From the NCBI GenBank assembly GCA_012032075.1, contig JAAURU010000107.1, forward strand, positions 1 to 9,485: 9,485 nt of DNA, in the 5' to 3' direction. This document shows, in pieces, positions 1 through 6,922 of the stretch (the first letter of the stretch is position 1; every line of letters starts with the position of its first letter). The translations under genes and the position numbers were made by a program. Origin of the DNA: Flavobacterium sp. GTDB taxonomy: Bacteria; Bacteroidota; Bacteroidia; Flavobacteriales; Flavobacteriaceae. The notes beneath the pieces are model-generated. The model saw only the letters and a program-made list of their open reading frames with translations, was not told where the DNA came from and searched no databases.

Positions 1-300
1 ATCAGTCAGACTCATTACCCTAGCACCTTCAGCGCGAATCAAAGGCTCTGGTACTTTTAAAACTGGCTCTTGAGGTTTGCCGAATTTATCGTTAACCCTA
101 GCGGCAATATCGCGAGTTAATTCTAAATGTTGTTTTTGGTCTTCCCCGACTGGTACTTTATCGGCATCATAAAGTAAAATATCGGCTGCCATCAACACTG
201 GATAATCTAATAAACCGACACCGACATTTTCGCCTTGCTTGATTGCTTTTTCTTTAAATTGAATCATTTCTGTATTGGTACTATTTGCACAAAATACCAT
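1..300 (-). CDS. trpS: Tryptophanyl-tRNA synthetase, internal fragment
   Basis: This is a partial class I aminoacyl-tRNA synthetase that charges tRNA-Trp. The minus-strand translation contains MIQFKEKAIKQGEN, LLDYPVLMAADILLYDADKV, PVGEDQKQHLELTRDIA and EPLIRAEGARVMSLTD, which cover the middle of the Rossmann catalytic domain up to just before the expected KMSKS loop, which lies off the window. The roughly 110 N-terminal residues, including the HIGH-like motif, are missing. Upstream of MIQFKEK the frame reads VGMVFCANSTNTE, which does not match TrpS, and a stop lies at 334-336. There is no room for the missing part because cinA ends at 356. The MIQFKEK/GEDQKQHLELTRD type resembles cyanobacterial enzymes, whereas flavobacterial TrpS, as I remember it, reads SFKDKADR and GKDQLQHLE. 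G+C is also higher than in the rest of the window. The family call is secure; the fragment probably does not belong next to cinA. Confidence 0.85.
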   Translation of the reverse strand, partial: MVFCANSTNTEMIQFKEKAIKQGENVGVGLLDYPVLMAADILLYDADKVPVGEDQKQHLELTRDIAARVNDKFGKPQEPVLKVPEPLIRAEGARVMSLTD

Positions 301-331
301 GCCTACTTTACAGGTAAGTATTTTTACTATT

Positions 332-347
332 ACTCAATAATTTGAGT
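332..347 (+). terminator. Small hairpin after cinA, U-tract on the plus strand
   Basis: ACTCAA (332-337) and TTGAGT (342-347) form a perfect 6-bp stem with a 4-nt loop. On the plus strand it is followed by CTTTTTTATT (348-357), a terminator-like T-run; on the minus strand the hairpin starts 9 nt after the cinA stop but lacks a T-run. It is plausibly the cinA transcript end or a bidirectional terminator, though the stem is short. It probably marks the last flavobacterial sequence before the foreign-looking trpS piece. Confidence 0.35.
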
Positions 348-355
348 CTTTTTTA

Positions 356-1602
356 TTAATTTTTTAAAATTTCTTTATGTATTATTTCAAAAGCTTTATT
401 TACTGCTCTATCTATAACTTTTTCTCTTGGTTGACCAAAGTTAAATTCTTCTACAAAAACCTCGTTAGGAGTAGCTAAGGCAATAAAAACTGTCCCTATT
501 TCTACCTGTGAATCTCCTTTATTTGGCCCTGCATTTCCTGTGGTAGCAATAGCATAATCAGATTTAAACTTTTTTTGTGCTTGTAAAGCCATACTTTTAG
601 CTACCTGTTCACTTACTACAGAAAATTCTTCTATCAATTTTTCATCAACTCCTAAAAGATTTATTTTACTTTCAGTTGCATAACAAACTATTCCTCCTTT
701 AAAAAATTAGAAGCTCCCGAAACTGTAGTTATTGTTTGCGCAATTTTTCCACCAGTACAACTTTCAGCTAATGATAATGTTTGTTTTTTATCTTTTAATA
801 GTTTGCCAAATACAACTTCAATTGACTCTTCTTCATCAATACCAACAATTATATCTCCTATTAATTGATGTAATAATTGAATTTGGTTACCTAAAGCTTC
901 ATTTAATTTTTCTTCATCTTCACCTCTTGCAGTTAATCGCAATCTTACTCTTCCTGGAGCTGGTAAATAAGCTAATTTAATAAAGAACGGTAAATTATCT
1001 TCCCAAGTTTCAATTTCTTCCGCTATTAAACTTTCACCTCTTCCATAAGTCATTATGGTTTTATGAATAATGTAAGGACGCTTAAATTGGGTAACCAATA
1101 AAGGCACTATAACTTCATCAATAAGGTATTTCATTTCGTAAGGAACACCTGGAAGTGAAATAAAAATAGTATTTTCTTTTTGCATCCACATACCTGGAGC
1201 AGTTCCCATTTTATTGAATAGCACTCTTGCTTTTGAAGGAACTAGAGCTTGTTCTTTATTAATTTGAGTGATTGGTCTTTTGTAAAAACCTTCAATTAAA
1301 TCTATAACATGTTGTAAAACCGTTTCGTCTTGAACTAGCGTATCATCAAAATACTCACAAAATGTTTTTTTTGTAATATCATCTTTTGTTGGACCAAGAC
1401 CTCCAGTAATAATTACAACTTCAACCTTATTTTGTAAAGTAATAAAAGTATCTAGTATGTGCTTTTTGTCATCTGAAATAGAGAGCATTTCGTGCGTTGA
1501 AACACCAATTTTATCTAGTGCTTTAGCTATGTAAGAAGAATTTGTATCAACGATTTGACCAATAAGAATCTCATCACCAATGGTAATAATTGAGGCTTTC
1601 AT
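356..1602 (-). CDS. cinA: CinA family protein (competence/damage-inducible; nicotinamide-nucleotide amidase), frameshifted
   Basis: Cytoplasmic two-domain protein linked to pyridine-nucleotide recycling (deamidation of NMN) and historically to competence. The N-terminal molybdopterin-binding-like domain (about residues 1-170) shows GDEILIGQIVDTNS, ITGGLGPTKDDIT and LPGVPYEM. The C-terminal PncC-like amidase domain (about 255-415) shows LAESCTGGKIA, with the expected catalytic Ser at 281, then CYATESK and IATTGNAGP after the break. The frame stops early (TAG at 688-690) because the T-run 706-701 has six bases where seven are needed; adding one T gives SNFFKGGIVCYATESK and a 415-residue protein, the usual family length. 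Start ATG at 1602 gives the canonical MKASIITIGDEIL. It lies 14 nt after the HPt gene, so the two are likely co-transcribed. The break is most likely a sequence error, but the run also forms the -1 slippery heptamer T TTT TTA. Confidence 0.93.
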
Positions 1603-1616
1603 AAAAGTAGTATGGA

Positions 1617-1961
1617 TTATATTTTAAAGTCCTTTTTAAGTTCTTTAATAGCTAAATCTACTCTTTCTTTTAAAGATTTGTAAACTTCTTTTATGTCTTT
1701 TTTCTTTCCTTCAGACTTTGCCCAAGTCATGATTTGAATATTTTCCTCATAAGCCAAATCCATTCCTAATAAATCTAATGACGGCTTTATTTTATGAGCA
1801 GCTGCATAAGTTCTTGAATAATCCTTTTCTTCAATACCTACTTTTATAGATTTGATTTCATCTGGAACTTCTGAAAGAAATAGATTTACAATTTGAAGTG
1901 CAAACTCAATATCATTCTCAGAAATTTCATACACTTTTGCTAAATTGTATTGTAATGCCAT
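1617..1961 (-). CDS. Orphan histidine phosphotransfer (HPt) domain protein
   Basis: A 114-residue protein that is a single HPt four-helix domain. The motif AAAHKIKPSLDLLGM carries the likely phospho-accepting His56 with the conserved downstream Lys and Gly. HPt proteins relay phosphate between a hybrid histidine kinase's receiver domain and a separate response regulator in the cytoplasm. No kinase, receiver or output domain is present in this protein or elsewhere in the window, so its partners are encoded elsewhere. The gene follows the FAH-family gene after 6 nt and precedes cinA by 14 nt, implying a common transcript. It is intact, without a frameshift. The start ATG is followed by ALQYNLAKVYEISENDIEF, a normal opening for the domain. 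The family assignment is firm; the pathway is unknown. Confidence 0.85.
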   Translation of the reverse strand: MALQYNLAKVYEISENDIEFALQIVNLFLSEVPDEIKSIKVGIEEKDYSRTYAAAHKIKPSLDLLGMDLAYEENIQIMTWAKSEGKKKDIKEVYKSLKERVDLAIKELKKDFKI

Positions 1962-1967
1962 AGTATT

Positions 1968-2578
1968 TTATTTAACTTGAATTTTAAACACTTGATTATT
2001 TTCTAAATACCCTTCTAAAACATCTCCTGATTTCACAGCAGCAACTCCTTTTGGTGTTCCTGTAAAAATAACATCCCCTTTTTTCAATGTAAAAAACTGA
2101 GAAACATAAGCAATGATTTCATCAATTTTCCAGAGCATTAAAGAAGTATTTCCAGTTTGTAAAACTGTACTATTATTCCTTAATTCAAAGTTAATATTTT
2201 CTAAAGACGAAAACGATTTTTTCGGTAAAAAGCTACCAATAATCGCTGAATGGTCAAATGCCTTGGCTTTTTCCCATGGCAATCCTTTTTCTTTTAATGC
2301 GTTTTGTAAATCTCTGGCTGTAAAATCGATTCCGAGTCCTATTTCTTCAAAGTATTTATGAGCAAATTTTGGACTAATATGCTTTCCAACTTTACAAATT
2401 TTTACTAAAACCTCAACTTCGTGATGGAGATCATTACTGAAATCGGGAATATAAAAAGGTGTTTTTTTGGTAAAACAGCGGTTTCTGGTTTTAAAAAAAT
2501 AACAGGTTCTGAAGGCCTTTCACTATTTAATTCGGAAATATGGTCTGCATAATTGCGACCTATACAGATTATTTTCAT
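1968..2578 (-). CDS. Fumarylacetoacetate hydrolase family protein, frameshifted
   Basis: A small single-domain member of the FAH superfamily (hydrolases, isomerases and decarboxylases of 2-oxo or acylpyruvate-type acids). It starts MKIICIGRNYADHISEL at ATG 2576-2578, the standard N-terminus of YcgM/acylpyruvase-like proteins. The HHEVEVLVKI segment supplies the likely metal ligands Glu54 and Glu56, and GIDFTARD supplies Asp85; later come WEKAKAFDHSAIIG and GDVIFTGTPKGV, the family signatures. The frame breaks after LPKK because the run at 2462-2468 (seven A on the coding strand) is one base short; adding one gives LPKKTPFYIPDFSND and a 203-residue protein of normal length. Without correction only the C-terminal part from an internal Met (2282) is open. 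It lies 6 nt upstream of the HPt gene. The substrate cannot be told from the sequence. Confidence 0.9.
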
Positions 2579-2585
2579 TTTTTTT

Positions 2586-2682
2586 AGTGATTAGTAATTA
2601 GTGATTAGTAATTAGCGATAAGTAATTGGTTATTTGTAAAAACCTTTTGACTTGTCACTTATCACTTATCACAATTCACTTA
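2586..2682. repeat. 7-bp-period direct repeats with inverted counterpart
   Basis: The stretch between the exonuclease stop and the FAH-family start is nearly all repeats. Plus-strand AGTGATTAGTAATT occurs at 2586-2599 and 2600-2613, with a variant AGCGATAAGTAATT at 2614-2627: three 14-bp units, each two diverged 7-mers. After a spacer, TCACTTA occurs at 2655-2661, 2662-2668 and 2676-2682 with a variant TCACAAT at 2669-2675. The right arm is roughly the reverse complement of the left, so the region could fold into a long imperfect hairpin. The last unit contains the stop codon of the exonuclease gene. It may act as a transcript-end structure; similar arrays occur between genes in flavobacteria as far as I recall. 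Confidence 0.75.
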
Positions 2683-3450
2683 TTTAGTATTCAATTTTCT
2701 AAGTTTAATTCCAGTAAGCACTTTTTTAGTGTATAAAGGAAAATCGGCATTTTGCAACCAACTAAAATAACCTGGTTCTTTCTCTAGTACTTCTTCTACT
2801 AGTACTCCTTTATGTTTACCGAATGAAAAAACCTCTTTATCTTCTTTATTTAAAACTATAAAACCTGCAAAATCGACTGTTTTTTTTCTTGTTGTGAATT
2901 CTGATAAAACTTTAATATCATTTTCTAGATCGTCATATCTGTCCAACTGAGCTTTAAGAATCTCGTAAGTTGCCATGGTATCAGCTTCTGCACTATGTGC
3001 GTTTTCTAAACTTTCGTTACAATAAAATTTATAGGCTGCGCTCAAAGTACGTTCTTCTTTTTTATGAAAAATGGTTTGCACATCAACTGAAACTCTATTT
3101 TTCATATCAAAATCAACTCCAGCTCTTAACATTTCTTCAGCCAATAATGGAATATCAAATCGGTCAGAATTAAAACCAGCTAAATCTGAATCTTTAATCA
3201 TGTTGTAAACATGTGGAGCTAATTCGTTAAACGTAGGCTCATTGGCAACCTTTTCATCTGTAATTCCGTGAACCGCTGTAGTTTGAGGAGGAATAGGAAT
3301 TTTAGGGTTTACTAACCAAGTTTTACTCTCTTTGTTTCCATTTGGGAAAACCTTAAAAACAGATATTTCTACAATTCTATCTCTAGCTACGTCAATTCCA
3401 GTAGTTTCAAGGTCAAAAAAGCAAATAGGTCTATTGAGTTTTAATTCCAT
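2680..3450 (-). CDS. DEDDh 3'-5' exonuclease (DNA polymerase III epsilon-like) with ExoX-like C-terminus
   Basis: A 256-residue nuclease that removes nucleotides from 3' ends of DNA or RNA with two metal ions. Exo I is CFFDLETTG (Asp13, Glu15), followed by AVHGITDEKV; Exo II is LAGFNSDRFDIPLL; Exo III is ENAHSAEADTMATYEIL, with the His and Asp typical of the DEDDh subclass. The last 60 residues, with FSFGKHKGVLVEEVLEKEPGYFSWL, resemble the small domain seen at the C-terminus of exodeoxyribonuclease X-like proteins. I chose ATG 3450 (MELKLNRPICFFDLE) because an in-frame ATG at 3477 overlaps the likely promoter box at 3475-3482. It is shorter than a Pol III alpha fusion and may be either a proofreading subunit or a stand-alone repair exonuclease. 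The gene is intact. Confidence 0.88.
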   Translation of the reverse strand: MELKLNRPICFFDLETTGIDVARDRIVEISVFKVFPNGNKESKTWLVNPKIPIPPQTTAVHGITDEKVANEPTFNELAPHVYNMIKDSDLAGFNSDRFDIPLLAEEMLRAGVDFDMKNRVSVDVQTIFHKKEERTLSAAYKFYCNESLENAHSAEADTMATYEILKAQLDRYDDLENDIKVLSEFTTRKKTVDFAGFIVLNKEDKEVFSFGKHKGVLVEEVLEKEPGYFSWLQNADFPLYTKKVLTGIKLRKLNTK

Positions 3451-3474
3451 TGTTTGTTTTGTTTTTAATATAAA

Positions 3475-3482
3475 CAAAAGTA
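3475..3482 (-). promoter_or_regulatory. Bacteroidota -7 box for the exonuclease gene
   Basis: The minus strand reads TACTTTTG, an exact match to the Bacteroidota consensus TAnnTTTG, ending 24 nt upstream of the ATG at 3450. No convincing TTG/TTTG -33 element is seen at the usual spacing, where the sequence is occupied by the preceding gene's terminator hairpin. Confidence 0.5.
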
Positions 3483-3483
3483 C

Positions 3484-3512
3484 AAAAGTCGTATTATATT
3501 AAGACGACTTTT
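3484..3512 (-). terminator. Hairpin terminator after the outer-membrane gene
   Basis: On the minus strand AAAAGTCGT, an 11-nt AT loop, and ACGACTTTT form a perfect 9-bp stem beginning 22 nt past the stop at 3535; the 3' arm ends in TTTT. This fits an intrinsic terminator. It directly abuts the -7 box of the next gene, separating the two transcription units. Confidence 0.6.
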
Positions 3513-3534
3513 AAAATGTAAATAAATATATTTG

Positions 3535-4269
3535 TTAAAACTTATATCCCAAAGAAATTTGGAAACTGGATAATTTCAAGGTTTCTCCTATTCTTGTTGG
3601 ATCTCCTATTTCATTATCAACTACATCTCTTCCTGCTAAGAAATTAGCATTTTCTGTAAAATTAGTTAATCCAAGATTTAATCTTGCTTGAACAAATAAA
3701 GCTTCAGTTAGTTTATAACTAGTCCCTATGTTTAGACTAAAATTAAGTTTGTTCAATTCATAATCATGTTGAACTACTATAGCATCTCTAGCACCATCTA
3801 TAGTTGAAGAAATAGTTTGAGAATTATTACTCATATCGACATCTGAAGAAAGACTTCCTGAAACAAAGGGGAAAGTTACAGAATTTTTAGAATTTGCTTT
3901 GAACAAATATGCTAATTGAGGACCAAATTCTAGAGCAAATTTATCTGTAAAACTATAATTAATAAGTATTGGAAAATTAAGACTAGACGTGTTAACATCT
4001 TGTTTATAACTATAAGGAACAATACCTTCAAAATTACCAGTATACTCATAAACTCCATTATCTATAGAAAATAATAATTCTGGTTGAATTGAAAACTTAC
4101 TTTTTAAATCAAAATTTACAAAACCTCCCACATGAAATCCAACTTTGGGCGATGATAAACCATCCACTGAAGACAAGTTTAAACCACCTTTTAAACCATA
4201 AGAAATATCTTGCGCTTGGACAAATCCATAAACAGCTAAACAAAGAAATAACAAAAATGTATTTTTCAT
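3535..4269 (-). CDS. Outer-membrane beta-barrel protein (PorT-family-like)
   Basis: A 244-residue envelope protein. It opens with a typical signal peptide, MKNTFLLFLCLAVYGFVQA, cleaved before QDISYGLKGGLNLS. The mature part alternates hydrophobic and polar residues with the repeated strand-like segments of an 8-stranded barrel: YGLKGGLNLSSV, VGFHVGGFVNFDL, FSIQPELLFS, SLNFPILINYSF, FALEFGPQLAYLF, KLNFSLNIGTSYKL and FVQARLNLGLTNF. The chain ends in FQISLGYKF; a terminal aromatic residue is the usual outer-membrane insertion signal. 'GLKGGLN' near the N-terminus and the length match the PorT/OMP_b-brl_2 group common in Bacteroidota. A specific role (transport, adhesion or structure) cannot be inferred. 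It stands alone between two hairpins and has a weak -7-like box TACTTTTA at 4286-4293. Confidence 0.85.
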   Translation of the reverse strand: MKNTFLLFLCLAVYGFVQAQDISYGLKGGLNLSSVDGLSSPKVGFHVGGFVNFDLKSKFSIQPELLFSIDNGVYEYTGNFEGIVPYSYKQDVNTSSLNFPILINYSFTDKFALEFGPQLAYLFKANSKNSVTFPFVSGSLSSDVDMSNNSQTISSTIDGARDAIVVQHDYELNKLNFSLNIGTSYKLTEALFVQARLNLGLTNFTENANFLAGRDVVDNEIGDPTRIGETLKLSSFQISLGYKF

Positions 4270-4311
4270 ACTTTATAATTTGAAGTAAAAGTAGTATATA
4301 TTATATTAATA

Positions 4312-4338
4312 AAGCCTAAAAAATCAATTTTTAAGCTT
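4312..4338 (-). terminator. Hairpin after the E2 gene
   Basis: On the minus strand AAGCTTAAAAA, loop TTGAT, and TTTTTAGGCTT form an 11-bp stem with one U-G wobble, starting about 23 nt beyond the E2 stop at 4362. The stem's own U-run sits in the 3' arm and there is no separate U-tract after it, so termination may be weak or bidirectional. Confidence 0.45.
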
Positions 4339-4361
4339 CATTAAAGTTTAATTTTTACTTA

Positions 4362-5689
4362 TTATATATCTCTATTTATATCCCAAGCTTCTAAATATTC
4401 AGCTACTCGTTTTACAAAGCTTCCACCAAGTGCTCCATCTACTACTCTATGATCATAAGAGTGTGATAAAAACATTTTTTGACGAATACCAATAAAATCT
4501 CCTTCTGGAGTTTCGATAACTGCAGGTACTTTGCGAATAGCTCCAAGTGCTAAAATTCCAACCTGTGGTTGATTGATAATAGGTGTCCCAAAAACAGAAC
4601 CAAAAGTACCTACATTAGTTACAGTGTATGTTCCTCCTTGTGTATCATCTGGTTTTAATTTTCCTGTTCTTGCTCTATTAGCTAAATCATTTACTGTTTT
4701 AGCCATACCTACAAGGTTTAATTGGTCTGCATTTTTGATTACAGGAACAATTAAATTTCCGTTTGGTAAAGCTGCAGCCATTCCTAAATTGATATTTTTC
4801 TTTTTAATGATATAATCACCTTCAACAGAAATATTAATTCCAGGAAAATCTTTAATCGCTTTGGCAACCACTTCCATAAAAATAGGAGTAAACGTTAATT
4901 TTTCACCTTCTCTTTTTTCGAAAGTTCCTTTCACTTTATCTCTCCATTTTACGATATTAGTTACATCAACTTCAATAAATGATTGCACATGAGCAGAAGT
5001 TTGTACAGATTCTACCATGTATTTTGAAATCAGCTTTCTCATTCTGTCCATTTCTACAATCTCATCTCCACCATTTACAGAAACTGGAGCAACTGTAGCC
5101 AATTCTTGAGAATTAACTGGAGCTGCTGGTTTTTGTTTTTCAACAACTGGAGATTTTTCAACAATAGGTTGCGAATTTCTATTTTCGATATAGCTTAAAA
5201 TATCTTCTTTAGTAACACGACCAGCAGAACCAGACCCTTTTATTTTTCAAGTTCTTCTAAAGAAATACCTTCTTCTTTAGCAATGTTTTTTACCAAAGGA
5301 GAAAAGAATTTATCTGATCCCGAAACTTCGGGAGAAAAATCTTGAACAACTTCAACTGAAGCTACCGTTTCTTTTGCTAGTTCTATTGTTTTTTCCAGTT
5401 CAGCAACTGGAATCTCAACTTTTTCTTCTTGAGCTACTTCTCCACTTCCTTCTGTCTCAATAATCGCAATGGTTTGACCTACTTTTACAACATCATCCAC
5501 ATTAAAAAGTATTTCCACAAGTGTTCCAGAAACTTCAGACGGCACTTCACTATCTACCTTGTCAGTAGCGATTTCAAGTACTGCTTCATCCATTTCTATG
5601 GTATCACCAACTTTTTTCAACCAGTTGGTCACTGTTGCTTCTGCAACACTTTCTCCCATTTTAGGTAATTTCAATTCAAACTTTGCCAT
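4362..5689 (-). CDS. 2-oxo acid dehydrogenase E2 (dihydrolipoamide acyltransferase), branched-chain type, frameshifted
   Basis: Core acyltransferase of a 2-oxo acid dehydrogenase complex; it moves the acyl group from E1 to CoA via a lipoyl arm. One lipoyl domain (about residues 1-80) has the attachment site EIATDKVDSEVPS at Lys44. After a linker comes a peripheral-subunit-binding domain (about 128-163, FFSPLVKNIAKEEG), then a second linker and the catalytic domain (from about 210), ending with DHRVVDGALGG, where His414 and Asp418 are the active-site HxxxDG. The frame breaks at LEELEK (TAA at 5240-5242): the run 5243-5247 is one base short, and correcting it gives LEKIKGSGSAGRVTKEDI and a 442-residue protein. 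The single lipoyl domain and the KLPKMGESVAEAT start fit the third flavobacterial E2, likely for branched-chain 2-oxo acids, rather than pyruvate or 2-oxoglutarate. No E1 or E3 gene is adjacent. Confidence 0.92.
5318..5333. repeat. Perfect palindrome inside the E2 linker
   Basis: TCCCGAA-AC-TTCGGGA is a perfect 7-bp inverted repeat with a 2-nt centre. It lies in the coding frame of the E2 linker between lipoyl and subunit-binding domains and encodes SPEVSG. Its local G+C is well above its surroundings. I recall CCCGAAGTTTCGGG as a recurrent short repeat in flavobacterial genomes; copy number here cannot be tested within the window, which has one copy. Confidence 0.6.
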
Positions 5690-5726
5690 ATCTTTAAACT
5701 AAAGTTGTGTTTTTGTATTTGTTTTG

Positions 5727-5734
5727 CAAAAATA
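5727..5734 (-). promoter_or_regulatory. Bacteroidota -7 box for the E2 gene
   Basis: The minus strand reads TATTTTTG, an exact match to TAnnTTTG, 37 nt upstream of the E2 ATG at 5689, leaving a short leader. It lies after the reconstructed glycosyltransferase stop at 5773, so E2 can be transcribed on its own. No clear -33 element was seen. Confidence 0.5.
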
Positions 5735-5772
5735 ATAAAATTTAGATGTATTTATAAAGAATCTACTATTAT

Positions 5773-6922
5773 TTACAATAATTTTATTTGCCCTTTATCA
5801 TTAGAACTATTACTCCCTATTATATAATTTGACATTGGTATATAATTCTTAAAAGTAAGATTTTGATTCTTATATAATTGCATAAAATTAACAATTTCTT
5901 GGTTACCGAATCATCAATATCAATATAATTTCAGTATTTATTTTAGCTTCATTTTTAAACTTTTCAAAAGCATTCAAATAAGTTGTTGGTTTACCCAATT
6001 CTAAGGTTATATCCTTTTTAGTAAACACCACATATTTATCAATTTTCTTTGAGACTTCTTTTTGTTGGTTCTTTTTTAAAAGTGCGAAAGCAAAACTGCC
6101 CAATTTCATCATAAAATCAAATACTACTGACTTTTTGAAATGTTTTTTATAAAAAAATTGCATTGCTTCTCGAAAGCGCTTCATATACGTTCCATCTCTT
6201 ACTGTGCTTTCTCCTTTGTAGTGAATTACAGTTGTGTCAGCACGATAATAATTTTGATACCCTTTTTGAAGTACCATATAACTCAAATCAATATCATCGG
6301 AATACATAAAACATTCTTCATCAAATCCACCTACTTCAAGGTAAAGACTCCTTTTCATCATCATGAAAGCACCAACGAGAATATCCACTTTTCCAGATTC
6401 ATTTTCTGAGATATTTTGGGCATAATATTTAGTAAACCAACTCGATTTTGGAAAAATTTTATACAATCCGAAAATCTTGGTAAAAGCAACCCACGGTGTT
6501 GGCACTCCTCTTTTACTTTCGGGAAGAAAATTTCCTGTTCCATCTATTAATTTACAACCAATGATTCCAGTATTCAGCACCTCGACAGGCTCAGTGTGAC
6601 AAAAGTTCAGTATTTTAGTAAAAGTATTTTCAGAAACTACTGTATCTGGATTTAAAATACATATGTATTCACCTTTGGCTTTTGCTACACCTATATTATT
6701 TCCTTTGGGAAACCCCAAATTTGATTTGTTTTCAATCAACTTAACATTAGGAAATCGACTTTTCATCATTTGACAACTATCGTCAGAAGAATTGTTATCA
6801 ATTACAATTATTTCTCCAGAAGCGTTGGGATCAATGTTTTCCAATGCTTTTTGAACACTAAGAACACATTGCTCCAAAAAATAGCGCACATTATAATTAA
6901 GAATAATTACCGATAATTTCAT
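5773..6922 (-). CDS. Family-2 glycosyltransferase, C-terminal tail frameshifted twice
   Basis: A GT-A fold enzyme that transfers a sugar from a nucleotide-sugar to a surface polysaccharide or lipid-linked acceptor. MKLSVIILNYNVRYFLEQC is the canonical start; IVIDNNSSDDS, NLGFPKGNNIG, the DxD-like ILNPDT (Asp93), and GAFMMMKRSLYLEVGGFDEECFMYSDDIDL are rhamnosyl-transferase-like GT2 motifs. The uninterrupted frame ends at 5903, giving 339 residues with an odd terminus, IILILMIR. Restoring one base near 5922-5931 and one near 5899-5900 continues the protein through SVTKEIVNFMQLYKN and ends SNYIIGSNSSNDKGQIKLL at a TAA (5773-5775), for 383 residues; flavobacterial relatives end in a similar IIGSxSSND tail as I remember. 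Residues 108-117 (CHTEPVEVLN) come from an inserted repeat. The start lies 32 nt after the DUF4838 gene, so co-transcription is likely. Acceptor and sugar are unknown. Confidence 0.88.
6578..6602. repeat. Flavobacterial short repeat inserted in frame in the glycosyltransferase gene
   Basis: The plus strand reads CAC then CTCGACAGGCTCAGTGTGAC and AA. I recognise this as the short element common in Flavobacterium and relatives, often visible in proteins as HTEPVEV. Here it encodes CHTEPVEV, residues 108-115, between the NPDT strand and GCKLIDG, where related enzymes have a short variable loop. It is much more G+C-rich than the gene. CAGTATT occurs on each side (6568-6574 and 6608-6614). Confidence 0.7.

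Noticed and set aside
2586..2682. CRISPR-like array
   Set aside because: Units are 7 or 14 bp, contiguous and without spacers, and the two arms are inverted; no cas genes are present.
1968..5689. Broken FAH-family and E2 genes read as pseudogenes or split genes
   Set aside because: A single base restores full family length and continuous motifs in each, with no other disabling change, so sequence error fits better than decay.
5821..5879. Three copies of TATATAATT at 5821, 5839 and 5871, first taken for operator sites before E2
   Set aside because: They lie in the reconstructed coding tail of the glycosyltransferase and encode parts of it; irregular spacing and simple AT sequence suggest chance.
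6361..6543. Minus-strand 60-codon frame inside the glycosyltransferase
   Set aside because: Out-of-frame shadow of a gene with strong motif support; no recognisable features.
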